A DNA stretch of 64,000 nucleotides. Origin: Dickeya undicola (GTDB lineage: Bacteria > Pseudomonadota > Gammaproteobacteria > Enterobacterales > Enterobacteriaceae). Of this stretch, positions 1 through 7,909 are shown in pieces. The stretch spans positions 1 to 64,000 of the forward strand of contig NZ_JSYG01000037.1 of the NCBI RefSeq assembly GCF_000784735.1, read 5' to 3'. Below the pieces are notes generated by a model that worked only from the letters and a program-made list of their open reading frames with translations, ran no database searches and was not told where the DNA came from. How positions within the stretch are numbered: position 1 is the stretch's first letter; each line of letters begins with the position of its first letter. The position numbers and the translations under genes were made by a program.

Positions 1-186
1 AGAATTACGTACACCCTCTAAAAACGTGGTTCCATCTCCTATGCAGGCAACAGCCGATACCTCTCTGTGTTGAATATCTCTTAAACGTAGACTTGATATG
101 TAGGATTCGTGGTTTTTGAGATAATCATAAATGATGTTATCTATAATATATGGATTATATTGGTATTTTTGCTATTATTTTGAGAT
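1..186 (-). other. Open leftward frame at window edge, possible gene fragment
   Basis: Read on the minus strand, about 57 codons stay open from an in-frame TAG near position 180 to the window edge and would give a polar, plausible peptide (for example ...DIQHREVSAVACIGDGTTF...). No ATG, GTG or TTG start lies in that frame. A different frame upstream begins with an ATG near 195 and stops within about 18 codons, so this may be a frameshifted or truncated gene whose bulk lies left of the window. I do not recognise it; it may be chance. Confidence 0.2.
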
Positions 187-219
187 GTTCTCATACTCTA
201 TTTGAGATAACTACATATC

Positions 220-1362
220 ATGGCTCAATTTAATCACTTTGAACTTTCGCTTCTGAACCCCAGTTTTGACTCCCCTTTAGTCGATGCGCTGACAGAGCTG
301 GAGTTACTCCGGCATCTGAGACTGGAAACGGATGTTCACCCTATCCTGTTTGCGCAGTTGAAAGCCGTTTTCCACATGCTGGAGAGTCTGGGCTCTGCGA
401 GGATTGAGGGAAACCACACGACACTTGCCGACTATGTGGAAAGCAAAGTCGAAGGAACACAGAGTTCGACGGATCAGCTCAAAGAAATCAACAATATTGA
501 AGCCGCGATGGAATTCATCGACGAACATCTAAATAATGGTGATGAGATAACGGAATATTTTATCCGCGAGTTACATAGTCTGGCGGTTGTCGGGTTGCAA
601 CAGGAAGGCGACAGAACTCCCGGTGCCTATCGACAACATAATGTCAGCATCGCTCAGTCTGACCATTTACCGCCGGAACATATCCACATTCCTGACTATA
701 TGTCAGAACTGACCGCCTTTATTAACCGTGCTGATAAACCAAAATATGATCTGATGAAAATTGCACTGGTGCATCACCGTTTTGGCTGGATACACCCATT
801 CGGTAACGGTAATGGCAGAACGGTCAGATTGCTGACTTATGCATTGCTCATCAAGTATGGTTTTAATGTTCAGGCCGGTGGTCGGGTACTAAATCCGACA
901 GCGGTATTCTGTAATGATCGTGAACGCTATTACGCCATGCTTTCGTTAGCGGATAAAGGAACTGAGCAGGGCTTAGAAGAATGGTGTTTATATGTACTTT
1001 CGGGAATTTCATCTGAATTGAAGAAAGTCGATCAACTGACAAACCATGCTTTTTTGAGTACGAAAATACTGTATCCGGCGATCGACTTTTCATCAGAAAG
1101 AGGGCTAATAAACCCGTTGGAATCCAAAGTTCTGAAACGCGCTGTAGAGCTAGGGACGATAAAAGCGGGTGATCTCCGTACCGCTTTACCTGATCTAAAA
1201 CCAGCGCAGGTGACTTATCAGCTCGGTAAGTTGATTGACCGGGGACTGCTCCAACCAGTGGAAGAGGGGGCTCGTTCCTATACGGCGAAGTTTTCTAACT
1301 CATATCTGATCCGTGGGGTGATTAAGGTACTACGTGAAGAAGGGTTTATTCCTGATTTGTAA
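220..1362 (+). CDS. Fic family protein (probable AMP-transferase)
   Basis: A 380-residue Fic-domain protein. The catalytic loop [12 protein letters not shown] is at residues 192-203 and matches HPFx[G/D]NGRxxR, with His192 as the expected catalytic base. A flap-like segment TPGAYR is at 133-138. An inhibitory-helix motif SARIEGN at 59-65 precedes the Fic core, as in autoinhibited class II Fic proteins whose glutamate blocks ATP binding. The C-terminal ~100 residues look like a winged-helix module. Family members usually transfer AMP to hydroxyl side chains of proteins; the target here is unknown. The gene is rightward, separated from the leftward cassette after it, and sits in the island. It could be a host-directed effector, a toxin or a housekeeping regulator; the sequence does not decide this. 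Confidence 0.85.
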   Translation: MAQFNHFELSLLNPSFDSPLVDALTELELLRHLRLETDVHPILFAQLKAVFHMLESLGSARIEGNHTTLADYVESKVEGTQSSTDQLKEINNIEAAMEFIDEHLNNGDEITEYFIRELHSLAVVGLQQEGDRTPGAYRQHNVSIAQSDHLPPEHIHIPDYMSELTAFINRADKPKYDLMKIALVHHRFGWIHPFGNGNGRTVRLLTYALLIKYGFNVQAGGRVLNPTAVFCNDRERYYAMLSLADKGTEQGLEEWCLYVLSGISSELKKVDQLTNHAFLSTKILYPAIDFSSERGLINPLESKVLKRAVELGTIKAGDLRTALPDLKPAQVTYQLGKLIDRGLLQPVEEGARSYTAKFSNSYLIRGVIKVLREEGFIPDL

Positions 1363-1377
1363 AATAAAAATTAATTG

Positions 1378-1393
1378 TAGAATAATTATTCTA
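1378..1393. terminator. 16-bp perfect palindrome after the fic gene
   Basis: The sequence TAGAATAATTATTCTA is a perfect 16-bp palindrome starting 16 bp after the fic stop codon. It could fold as a weak AU hairpin ending the fic transcript, or be a protein-binding site. The rest of 1394-1616 is AT-rich with nothing else recognisable. Confidence 0.3.
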
Positions 1394-1616
1394 AAGTATA
1401 TTACATATATAGATTTGTGATATGCCACATAGTAACAATGTGATATATCACAATTTCTCATTTTTTAATGTGTATTAGGTCCGACTTGAAATAGCAGTGT
1501 TCTCCGTATTATAACCTTACTAAATATTGATAATCTGCAACGAGCGAAGTGTGGAATTGGCATTGTAGTATTTTAATAAATGGTAATATGTTCAATAGGT
1601 AAATTGATTCGTCTTT

Positions 1617-2291
1617 TCATGCGCTTAGATCAAGCCAGACGTGTCTGTTATCATTACTTTTTAACTTAATGTCGGGATCTTTGAAAATTAGATCATTTAA
1701 ACCACTTTCAATATTAATGATGTAAGGGGTTGTTTCAATAACAGAGCATTCACCAAAGATAAAACGATATTCTCTTTGGTAAGAGTACTCAAGGGATTTA
1801 CAAGTATTTCCCCATAAAGAACTCTCTCCAGTATATTTAACTTCAGAAGATGAAAACGGTAATTTACTATGTTTTTTTAATCGTTCAAGCAACTCCTTTA
1901 AATTTAGCGGAGGAATAAATGCATAATGCCCTCCGAATTGATATTTCATTTTTTCTATATCTTGGATTAGCTGGCTTAGTGAGTTTTCATCTTTAGGTAA
2001 CCTTAATGTAAACCAACAGTGCATCCATGCATCTCTTTGTTGAGCATTATGCACGGTAACTCCATGTACGCCTTTCAATTCTATATCATTGATTTTTAAT
2101 TTAATATCATCGTCTCCCCTTGATTTTCTATAGGAGAAGGAGCAACTCTCAAATTTATCAGACACACCTTCTTGTTTAGCTAATCTGTAAACTTCGGGAG
2201 GTATACAATAAAAACATCCTTCTATTAATTTTTCTAAAAAATCCTCGTTTCTAAAAAACTTTATTAATCCTAAAAATTGATTTTCTTTCAT
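1617..2291 (-). CDS. Hypothetical protein, possibly DUF2971-like
   Basis: A 224-residue protein from AT-rich DNA, third gene of a leftward set. The opening (FFRNEDFLEKLIEGCFYC), a central W-x-H-C-W motif (residues 89-93, in RDAWMHCWFTL) and a late S-Y-Q-R-E-Y-R-F segment recall the general layout of DUF2971 proteins, which have an aromatic centre and a late E-[YW]-R. No catalytic residues can be named and no signal peptide or membrane segment is present. The similarity is by eye and weak. The gap of about 280 bp from the DUF3644 gene leaves it unclear whether the two are co-transcribed. Confidence 0.55.
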   Translation of the reverse strand: MKENQFLGLIKFFRNEDFLEKLIEGCFYCIPPEVYRLAKQEGVSDKFESCSFSYRKSRGDDDIKLKINDIELKGVHGVTVHNAQQRDAWMHCWFTLRLPKDENSLSQLIQDIEKMKYQFGGHYAFIPPLNLKELLERLKKHSKLPFSSSEVKYTGESSLWGNTCKSLEYSYQREYRFIFGECSVIETTPYIINIESGLNDLIFKDPDIKLKSNDNRHVWLDLSA

Positions 2292-2572
2292 TTCACTATA
2301 CCCTTATCACAATGAAAATCATTCTTTAAAGTTATATTTTTATATGTAATAACCAAATTCATGGAATGTATAACTAATGTGAAAATACAGAAATAATTTA
2401 TGTAATATACCGTAACAGCATAATAATCTATTATAAGGTATAGATAAAAAGCTATTGGCCTGCCCCCTCATAGATTAACGCCATCTTTGTTTGAGGATAG
2501 CGTTACATCGACTAATTGGAGTCACATACAAAATATTATCCAGCACACTTTTTATATTTATATTAATGTTTT

Positions 2573-3871
2573 TTATTTTCTTCTATTATATGATTCTTTT
2601 GCTTTCACCAGATATCCGTCATGCTCCATGATCTTTTTTATAAACATTTCAATTAAATCAATGGAGTAGTAGTGATATTCTGGGTTTTCATTTTTATGAT
2701 GATATTTATTATTACTATTTTTCCATGAATTTTTGCATATAACCGCATCGAAACAATTTCTATTTATTACATACTTACCTTCTCTATTTTTCGAAGTAAG
2801 ACATTTTGACAACTTATCTTCACTATATCTGGAATGCAATCTATCATTGATTTCTTTTATAGCATTTTTTTGCAGAAATGGATGCGTTTGAGAGCGATCA
2901 ACAGCTTGTTTTATAACAAGTGCTTTCTTTAGCCCTTCCATACCTTCTTCTGCTTTAGCAAGAATGATGGAATTCCCATCCTCTGAGTCTTTCACGAAGA
3001 CAAGTTTTACATTTAGGGGAATTGCGAATTCAATATCATCATTATTTTCCATAACATTATATAAAGATGATGTTAAGTTAAGTATGTCATCAGCAATATT
3101 TCCATATGTTGATTTCATCATTGCAAATGGAGGGGGTTTAAATTCTCCAACTAATGAAATCATCCCCACATGGGAGTTTTTTAAAAATGATATCTCAGTA
3201 AATTCTTCAAAATGAGAGGTGAAATTCAAAACACCTGACTGAAATATTCTCGATATAATACCTTGAACTTCCGGCATTAACAAATGAACAGCTTGATCCC
3301 TGAAATAAGCTATTTGCTCAATGTTCTTTCTGACTTTTGATTCGACAGGATAAATCCTGTCCAAACATTCTCTTAAAGAAATTGTTTCTTTAATTCCTTT
3401 TTTGTTGGTTTGTTTAAAGATTGTTTTTTCGCCATCCTTCTCAATTATTTTTGCTTTGAGAAATTGCTCCCATGCTGTACAAAAACACATAACAAACGCA
3501 TCCATTTTATTTTCTAATGATGGTCTATTATATAACTCCAATGCTAATATCATATTGTCTCTTGACTTTTTCAATAATGCCTTTGCTAACTTTGATTTGC
3601 AGTTATGTCCTAAAGCTATTATATGTTTACTCTGAGATAATTGTTTGGCAAACTCTATCAGAGAAATACTTAGTGTATTTGAAGACTCAAATGAACTATT
3701 CCCGCTTTCACTGATAAATTCAGAAAGTTGACCTTTTCCATAATAAGTTTTAAATGTTGCTGGCTTCCAGCCTGTAGCTTTTAGAATATCAAACTCATCA
3801 AATATCTTATGGTTTTTTTCTGCATCTTGTAAAAAAATATAAAGTGCAGAAATGCTCTTGTTAATTTTCAT
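2573..3871 (-). CDS. DUF3644 (HEPN-like) protein
   Basis: A 432-residue protein. The N-terminal part (LKATGWKPATFKTYYGKGQL) resembles the small DNA-binding-like start of DUF3644 proteins. The core follows the family pattern: LLKKSRDNMILALELYNRPS, then FCTAWEQFLKAK, then TISLRECLDRIY, then a helix ending YFRDQAVHLL. That last segment contains R-x4-H (RDQAVH), the RNase motif of HEPN domains. The start at 3871 has AAGG about 10 bp upstream and fits the family better than the longer frame beginning at 3922. Base composition is about one third G+C, far below the core genes. DUF3644 genes are often found in defence-rich accessory DNA; an RNase toxin or antiphage role is inference only. Confidence 0.75.
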   Translation of the reverse strand: MKINKSISALYIFLQDAEKNHKIFDEFDILKATGWKPATFKTYYGKGQLSEFISESGNSSFESSNTLSISLIEFAKQLSQSKHIIALGHNCKSKLAKALLKKSRDNMILALELYNRPSLENKMDAFVMCFCTAWEQFLKAKIIEKDGEKTIFKQTNKKGIKETISLRECLDRIYPVESKVRKNIEQIAYFRDQAVHLLMPEVQGIISRIFQSGVLNFTSHFEEFTEISFLKNSHVGMISLVGEFKPPPFAMMKSTYGNIADDILNLTSSLYNVMENNDDIEFAIPLNVKLVFVKDSEDGNSIILAKAEEGMEGLKKALVIKQAVDRSQTHPFLQKNAIKEINDRLHSRYSEDKLSKCLTSKNREGKYVINRNCFDAVICKNSWKNSNNKYHHKNENPEYHYYSIDLIEMFIKKIMEHDGYLVKAKESYNRRK

Positions 3872-3972
3872 ACTATAATGCCTTATCTTTAATTTATTGT
3901 TTTTGAATAAATATATTTTCAAATTTATTATAATTAATTGAATTTTTTATGTTGTTTTTTATTTGTCAATAA

Positions 3973-4560
3973 TTATCTTTCTCGAAAGTATGTTATTAAT
4001 TTTTTAAAACTAAACCCAATTCCAGATATATTAGGTTCTAGTATTATTGAATCTACGATCGCAGAACCAACTCCTTTTTTTATTTCTTTTGCTATTGCAA
4101 AGTCAGAAAGATCTTTTTCTGACTCAATATCTGAAAATATTCTTCCAATGAGAGATATAACTTCAGTCGTGTTTGTGCAAAACTTTTTTATAGGAATTAA
4201 TACTAGTTTAAGGCCACCTGAATTGGATTCTTTATATAATCCCTTGTTCTTGTTATATCCGTAATTGTTTTCCTTGAAATAGGATGGGTGAGCATTGGTT
4301 ATTAAAATAGCTGGGAGAATGTTATCTCCTTTTTCATTATTTATCTGATGCCATGAAAACACTTCATTTTCAAAATGAGCAAGTTCGGTTCCTTTTATCA
4401 CAATAGCCCTATTTTTTGCAGCTATGCTTGCCATCTTATCAAAATTCTCATTTATAGCTTTTGCTAATGGTTCATGCCATCCGTAATCGAGCAAATATAT
4501 TAGATAATCTCTGTTTTCACTTTTAGGGATATTATTAAGTGAGTGAACATAAAGCCCCAT
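3973..4560 (-). CDS. Hypothetical protein upstream of the DUF3644 gene
   Basis: A 195-residue soluble protein I do not recognise. It has an alpha/beta look, with a central hydrophobic strand (AILITNAHP) followed by a lysine/tyrosine-rich stretch and another strand (LKLVLIPIKKF). Notable polar residues include H-x-E at the start of HFENEVFSWHQ. There is no signal peptide or transmembrane helix. The DUF3644 frame begins about 100 bp downstream on the same strand and shares its AT-rich composition, so the two are probably one transcription unit. It may be a partner such as an antitoxin or sensor, but nothing in the sequence proves that. Confidence 0.65.
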   Translation of the reverse strand: MGLYVHSLNNIPKSENRDYLIYLLDYGWHEPLAKAINENFDKMASIAAKNRAIVIKGTELAHFENEVFSWHQINNEKGDNILPAILITNAHPSYFKENNYGYNKNKGLYKESNSGGLKLVLIPIKKFCTNTTEVISLIGRIFSDIESEKDLSDFAIAKEIKKGVGSAIVDSIILEPNISGIGFSFKKLITYFRER

Positions 4561-4615
4561 GTTTTCCCTCCAAATATATCATCTGTGCATACTATGATTT
4601 CTATATTTAAATATA

Positions 4616-4876
4616 TTAAAGGTTATTTGACCATTGATTATGTGCTTTCAGCACAACCTCAGCAAAATCATCATCAACCGTATAAAAATAACACTCCGGC
4701 ACATTAAGCACTTTAGCAAACGCGCACATCATCTCAAATGTTGGGCGGTGTATACCGCTTTCATATTGGGATATGCGTGATCGTGCAGTGGCTTCTTCAA
4801 TGCCAGCCAGTACGCCTAGCTTTTCTTGAGTGAGATTGGCTTGTAAACGAGCCGTTTTAAGGCGAATGGGCAGCAT
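4616..4876 (-). CDS. HTH (XRE/Cro-type) regulator, copy 1
   Basis: An 86-residue helix-turn-helix protein consisting almost entirely of one XRE-type domain: RLKTARLQANLTQEKLG, then EEATARSRISQYESGIHRPTFEMM. Small proteins of this kind repress their own promoter or neighbours, often on mobile elements. It is a tandem duplicate of the regulator at 4980-5240: only 9 differences occur in the first 75 residues, while the tails diverge. Its G+C is higher than that of the cassette to its left. An operator-like inverted repeat lies about 30 bp upstream of its start. Confidence 0.9.
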   Translation of the reverse strand: MLPIRLKTARLQANLTQEKLGVLAGIEEATARSRISQYESGIHRPTFEMMCAFAKVLNVPECYFYTVDDDFAEVVLKAHNQWSNNL

Positions 4877-4905
4877 GATGGCACCATCAATAAGGATATT
4901 GATAG

Positions 4906-4928
4906 CATGTTTAGCACTACTTTACATG
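4906..4928. promoter_or_regulatory. Operator-like inverted repeat upstream of HTH copy 1
   Basis: Arms CATGT and ACATG flank a TTAGCACTACTTT core. The same TGTTTAGCA(C/T)TACTTWACA pattern recurs at 5275-5293 in the same position relative to the paralogous regulator, which supports a shared binding site. Confidence 0.5.
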
Positions 4929-4979
4929 TAGGTTGCTTAGACTTCCTGAACAATCGAGGAGGGGATTTACTTGCATTTG

Positions 4980-5240
4980 TTAAGAATGACTCTGATGTTT
5001 AAGGTAAAGCTCCAGAACCATCTCAGAAAAATCATCGTTAACGGTGTAAAAGTAGCATTCCGGCACATTAAGTACCTTTGCAAATGCGCACATCATTTCA
5101 AATGTTGGACGATGTATCCCACCTTCATACTGAGACACGCGGGAACGCGCAGTTTCTTCTTCAATGCCAGCAAGAACTCCCAATTTTTCCTGAGTTAGAT
5201 TAGCCCGTAGTCGGGCGGCTTTGAGACGAGTAGGCAGCAT
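4980..5240 (-). CDS. HTH (XRE/Cro-type) regulator, copy 2
   Basis: An 86-residue XRE-type DNA-binding protein, paralogous to the gene at 4616-4876. The recognition region (ETARSRVSQYEGGIHRPTF) is nearly the same, so the two probably read the same or overlapping operators. The last ~10 residues differ completely. Upstream DNA is duplicated as well, so a regulator-plus-promoter unit was copied. The Ner-like gene is divergent from it, leaving a 120-bp shared control region. Confidence 0.9.
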   Translation of the reverse strand: MLPTRLKAARLRANLTQEKLGVLAGIEEETARSRVSQYEGGIHRPTFEMMCAFAKVLNVPECYFYTVNDDFSEMVLELYLKHQSHS

Positions 5241-5274
5241 CCATTACACCATCAATGATTATACATTGACTTAG

Positions 5275-5293
5275 TGTTTAGCATTACTTAACA
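5275..5293. promoter_or_regulatory. Operator-like inverted repeat between HTH copy 2 and the Ner-like gene
   Basis: TGTTTAG and CTTAACA arms flank a short core, about 35 bp upstream of the leftward regulator and 70 bp upstream of the rightward Ner-like gene. It is the counterpart of the repeat at 4906-4928. Confidence 0.5.
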
Positions 5294-5360
5294 TCGTAGT
5301 TGTTTAGACTATCTGAACAAATGATGTTTAATGTGAGGCCACAAAATAAGGATCATGGAG

Positions 5361-5582
5361 ATGATTGATCAGGATTGGCACCCGGCAGATATCATCGCCG
5401 GGTTAAGAAAGAAGGGAACAACATTGGCAGCCGTTTCCCGAGAAGCGGGGTTAGCGTCTTCCACGCTGGCAAACGCGTTAACAAAACACTGGCCGAAAGG
5501 GGAAAAGCTGATTGCGGAAGCGCTGGGGGTTTCGCCTGCGGAAATCTGGCCTTCCCGTTACCGCAAATCAGAGGATCGTTAA
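5361..5582 (+). CDS. Ner/Nlp (SfsB)-like DNA-binding regulator
   Basis: A 73-residue protein with the Ner-type fold: DWHPADIIAGLRKKGTTLAAVSREAGLASSTLANAL, then HWPKGEKLIAEALGVSPAEIWPSRY. The family includes phage Mu Ner, a repressor of early transcription, and enterobacterial Nlp/SfsB. The start at 5361 is preferred over the ATG at 5355: AAGGA at 5348-5352 leaves 8 bp to 5361 but only 2 bp to 5355. It is divergent from the HTH duplicate, an arrangement reminiscent of a prophage switch. A perfect 14-bp inverted repeat follows the gene. Confidence 0.85.
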   Translation: MIDQDWHPADIIAGLRKKGTTLAAVSREAGLASSTLANALTKHWPKGEKLIAEALGVSPAEIWPSRYRKSEDR

Positions 5583-5595
5583 AGTAAAATAGGAT

Positions 5596-5637
5596 CTCCC
5601 GAACCGTTATCGAACTAGGTCGGTAACGGTTCGGGAG
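5596..5637. terminator. 14-bp perfect inverted repeat after the Ner-like gene
   Basis: CTCCCGAACCGTTA at 5596-5609 pairs perfectly with TAACGGTTCGGGAG at 5624-5637 across a 14-nt loop. It begins 14 bp after the stop codon. There is no clear T tract on the plus strand, so it may be a weak or factor-assisted terminator, or another structured element. Confidence 0.45.
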
Positions 5638-5672
5638 AAGGCAAGCGAAGCGCGACAGTTTACTTTTGTTGT

Positions 5673-5720
5673 TCGCCCCATACCCTCACCCCATGACTTC
5701 TCCCCATGGTATGGGGCGAA
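5673..5720. repeat. 13-bp perfect inverted repeat
   Basis: TTCGCCCCATACC at 5673-5685 and GGTATGGGGCGAA at 5708-5720 form a perfect stem with a 22-nt loop. Another copy of the GGGGCGAA tail follows at about 5740-5750. A shorter hairpin with arms TGTGCCGG and CCGGCACA lies at 5769-5796. Confidence 0.6.
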
Positions 5721-5900
5721 TGTATGCGGCGAGCGCGTGGGGCGAATGCGGTGGCAGCAATGCAGCCCTGTGCCGGAAAATACATTTCCCGGCACAAAAC
5801 GGCGTGCGCCAGTTCATGCGGGCTGGACGCCCTTATTGCCTGGTACATGAGGGTAATGTCGCGGCTGGACGCCACGCCAAAACCCCCAACGTCAACGGCG

Positions 5901-6068
5901 GCACACCGTCGCGCGCTACGCGCGACCAACCCCTTTAAGACGCGCGTTTTAGCCTGTTATTTCTCTTTCTCGCAAGCTCGGTGCGAAATAACGGGAAACG
6001 CTGCTTTAAATGGGTTGGTCGCGCCTCGCTACCGGCTTGTGACCGGAGACTTAGCGGCGACGGTGTGC
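5901..6068. repeat. Nested 168-nt imperfect palindrome
   Basis: Three stem blocks are nested in register. The outer block is GCACACCGTCGC (5901-5912) with GCGACGGTGTGC (6057-6068). The middle block is CGCGACCAACCC (5921-5932) with GGGTTGGTCGCG (6012-6023), extended by TTTAA on both sides. The inner block is GTTATTTC (5956-5963) with GAAATAAC (5985-5992). Together they could fold one long stem-loop in RNA or single-stranded DNA. Its function is unknown. Confidence 0.6.
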
Positions 6069-6346
6069 GGGGCAAGCCCCCCAAATAAACCGACGCGTGG
6101 GCGCGTCTTTTTGCTCGCTGGGGCGGCAAAATTTATTCGGCTCCCCCCGGCCTGCTCGGTTTCCCTTGGGGGAAACGCTCGCGGGTGGGGTCGGGCGACG
6201 CAAATTAGCCATTTCTACGAAATGGAATTTACTCGCCTTACGCCACTTTTTAATTTCTGCTGTTCGCATCCATTAAAAAGCCATACAAGCGCGGCCTGTC
6301 ATATCGTTTGTCCCTGTAAACACGGGTCATTGCGATGGTGAAAAAT

Positions 6347-6416
6347 CCGCTGTTTTTATCAGGGATGTTCGGTGCTCGCTTTGCTGCGCTCCGCCTCAGC
6401 CCTGATACAACAGCGG
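6347..6416. repeat. Two-block inverted repeat
   Basis: CCGCTG (6347-6352) and TATCAGGG (6357-6364) pair with CCCTGATA (6400-6407) and CAGCGG (6411-6416), giving a stem with a small internal bulge and a ~35-nt loop. Confidence 0.5.
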
Positions 6417-6430
6417 CGTAGAGACACAAG

Positions 6431-6464
6431 ATAAGCCGCCTCTGTTCGATTAGAAGCGGCTTAT
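6431..6464 (-). terminator. Hairpin downstream of the integrase gene
   Basis: ATAAGCCGC and GCGGCTTAT arms form a stem about 23 bp past the integrase stop codon. The following minus-strand bases are only moderately T-rich, so termination is likely but not certain. Confidence 0.5.
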
Positions 6465-6486
6465 TCCATCGGTGTATCAGTCTGGC

Positions 6487-7746
6487 TCAGGCAACCTTAA
6501 TCGACTTCTCAAAGCGATAAGCCGGGATGAATTGGTGCTGGCAGGTATCGAGATAATCTGACCACCATTGCATCATCTGAGTCCGTTCGTCGAGGTGTTC
6601 CGCTTTGTGAATATAGGCGGCACGAACGTGATTGCGCTCCTGATGGCTCATCTGCCGCTCCACCGCATCTTTTGACCAGCGACCTGATTCAATCAATGCG
6701 CTACACGCTATCGTGCGGAAGCCATGTCCGCAGATGTCCACCTGTGTGTCATAACCCATTGTGCGCAGTGCCTTGTTGATGGTGTTCTCACTCATTGGCT
6801 TACGGGCATCATGATCGCCGGGAAAGAGTAATTCCCCGTTGCCGGACAACAGTTTTAGCTGTTTCAGTACCGTTACCGCCTGTTTTGACAGCGGCACCAG
6901 ATGAGGCGTTTTCATTTTTGCGCCGCGCTCTGAGTGACGCACGCCAGCGATAGGCTCCCGCTGTGCGGGAAGTGTCCACATGGCGTTATCCAGATCGATC
7001 TCTACCCAACGGGCAAAACGCAATTCACTGGAGCGGATAAAGATCAGCAAATTAAGCTGTACCGCCAACCTTGTTAGCAGTCTGCCTGAATAGCCTTCTA
7101 TTCTTTCCAGCAGTTCCGGCAACTTTTCCAGCGGTAGGGCAGGGTAATGGTTTTTCGGCGGCGGGGTGATAGCACCGCAGAGGTCATTGGCCGGATTGCT
7201 GGCAATCAGTCCTTCCTGTACGGCGTAACGCATGATGACTGTCGTGCGTTGCTGTATCCGTGCAGCCGTTTCCAGACAACCCTTTTTCTCCGCTACCCGC
7301 AGCGGGATCAGCAGGTTGGCGGTTTTCAGGTCGGTGACAAGGACATTGCCGATGAGCGGGAAAACGTGCAGTTCCAGTGAACGCAGGACTTTGGCAGCGT
7401 GTGCCTCACTCCAGCGAATGTTGGTGCCCACCCACTGACGGGCGATGGCTTCAAAGGTATTGCCGTTTTTCTTCGCCTGTTTGTCGTGCTGTTTTTTTAC
7501 GCCGGGATCGTCCCCTGCGCTGAGAATAGTCCGGGCTTCTTCACGCAGTTTACGGGCACTGGCAAGCGATACCGTCGGGTAAGCGCCAAACGCCAGCTTC
7601 TTCTCCTTGCCGCCGAAGCGGTACTTAAGATGCCAGAGCTTGGAACCGTTAGGTTTAATCAGCAGGTACAGACCCTGCGCGTCGCTGAGTTTGTAAGGTT
7701 TATCGAGCGGCTTGGCGTTGCGGATGGCGGTATCAGTCAGAGGCAT
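6487..7746 (-). CDS. P4-type tyrosine integrase
   Basis: A 419-residue tyrosine recombinase that inserts and excises the island at the adjacent tRNA-Phe gene. The N-terminus (LTDTAIRNAKPLDKPYKLSDAQGLYL) is the DUF4102/arm-binding domain of P4-like integrases. Catalytic residues are visible: Arg238 (RSSELRFARW), His341 and Arg344 (HGFR), His368 (SHQERN) and Tyr378 (VRAAYIHK). The length and the C-terminal MMQWWSDYLD are typical of the family. The gene ends toward the island and starts 164 bp from the tRNA 3' end, the standard arrangement. It appears intact, so mobility is possible if the far attachment site exists left of the window. Confidence 0.95.
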   Translation of the reverse strand: MPLTDTAIRNAKPLDKPYKLSDAQGLYLLIKPNGSKLWHLKYRFGGKEKKLAFGAYPTVSLASARKLREEARTILSAGDDPGVKKQHDKQAKKNGNTFEAIARQWVGTNIRWSEAHAAKVLRSLELHVFPLIGNVLVTDLKTANLLIPLRVAEKKGCLETAARIQQRTTVIMRYAVQEGLIASNPANDLCGAITPPPKNHYPALPLEKLPELLERIEGYSGRLLTRLAVQLNLLIFIRSSELRFARWVEIDLDNAMWTLPAQREPIAGVRHSERGAKMKTPHLVPLSKQAVTVLKQLKLLSGNGELLFPGDHDARKPMSENTINKALRTMGYDTQVDICGHGFRTIACSALIESGRWSKDAVERQMSHQERNHVRAAYIHKAEHLDERTQMMQWWSDYLDTCQHQFIPAYRFEKSIKVA

Positions 7747-7812
7747 GGTGGGGGCTCCGTAGTTTATCGAACCGACAGGCCCCCAATTAAGCCCCCAAAA
7801 ACTACGTATGTC

Positions 7813-7849
7813 AAAAAATCTGGTAGTACCTTGAGGTACTCCAGATTTT
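7813..7849 (-). terminator. Intrinsic terminator after tRNA-Phe
   Basis: Read leftward, AATCTGGAGTACC-TCAA-GGTACTACCAGATT is followed by a run of T (complement of the A run at 7813-7818). It lies between tRNA-Phe and the integrase, so tRNA transcription would stop before the integrase gene. It is on the island side of the attachment site, so the island brought it. Confidence 0.7.
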
Positions 7850-7909
7850 CATCAACTCACTGATTTTTCTATGTTCCCGGACGTATAGGAACGTCCCAAA
7901 ACAAAAATA

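Larger units (their letters stand above)
5583..6486. other. 0.9-kb non-coding, hairpin-rich island segment
   Basis: The segment is GC-rich and holds no frame that looks like a protein; the open frames lack ribosome sites and run straight through long inverted repeats. It contains at least six strong hairpins (several listed separately), the largest being the nested structure at 5901-6068. It lies between the Ner-like gene and the 3' end of the integrase gene. It may hold a structured RNA, a replication or transfer site, or remnant mobile DNA. Confidence 0.6.

Noticed and set aside
5901..6068. Retron or integron attC interpretation of the nested palindrome
   Set aside because: No reverse transcriptase or integron integrase gene is near it, and the integron core sequence is not present.
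5706..6341. A 211-codon open frame in the island hairpin region
   Set aside because: It runs through several long inverted repeats, has no ribosome site and an incoherent composition; the DNA structure explains the region better.
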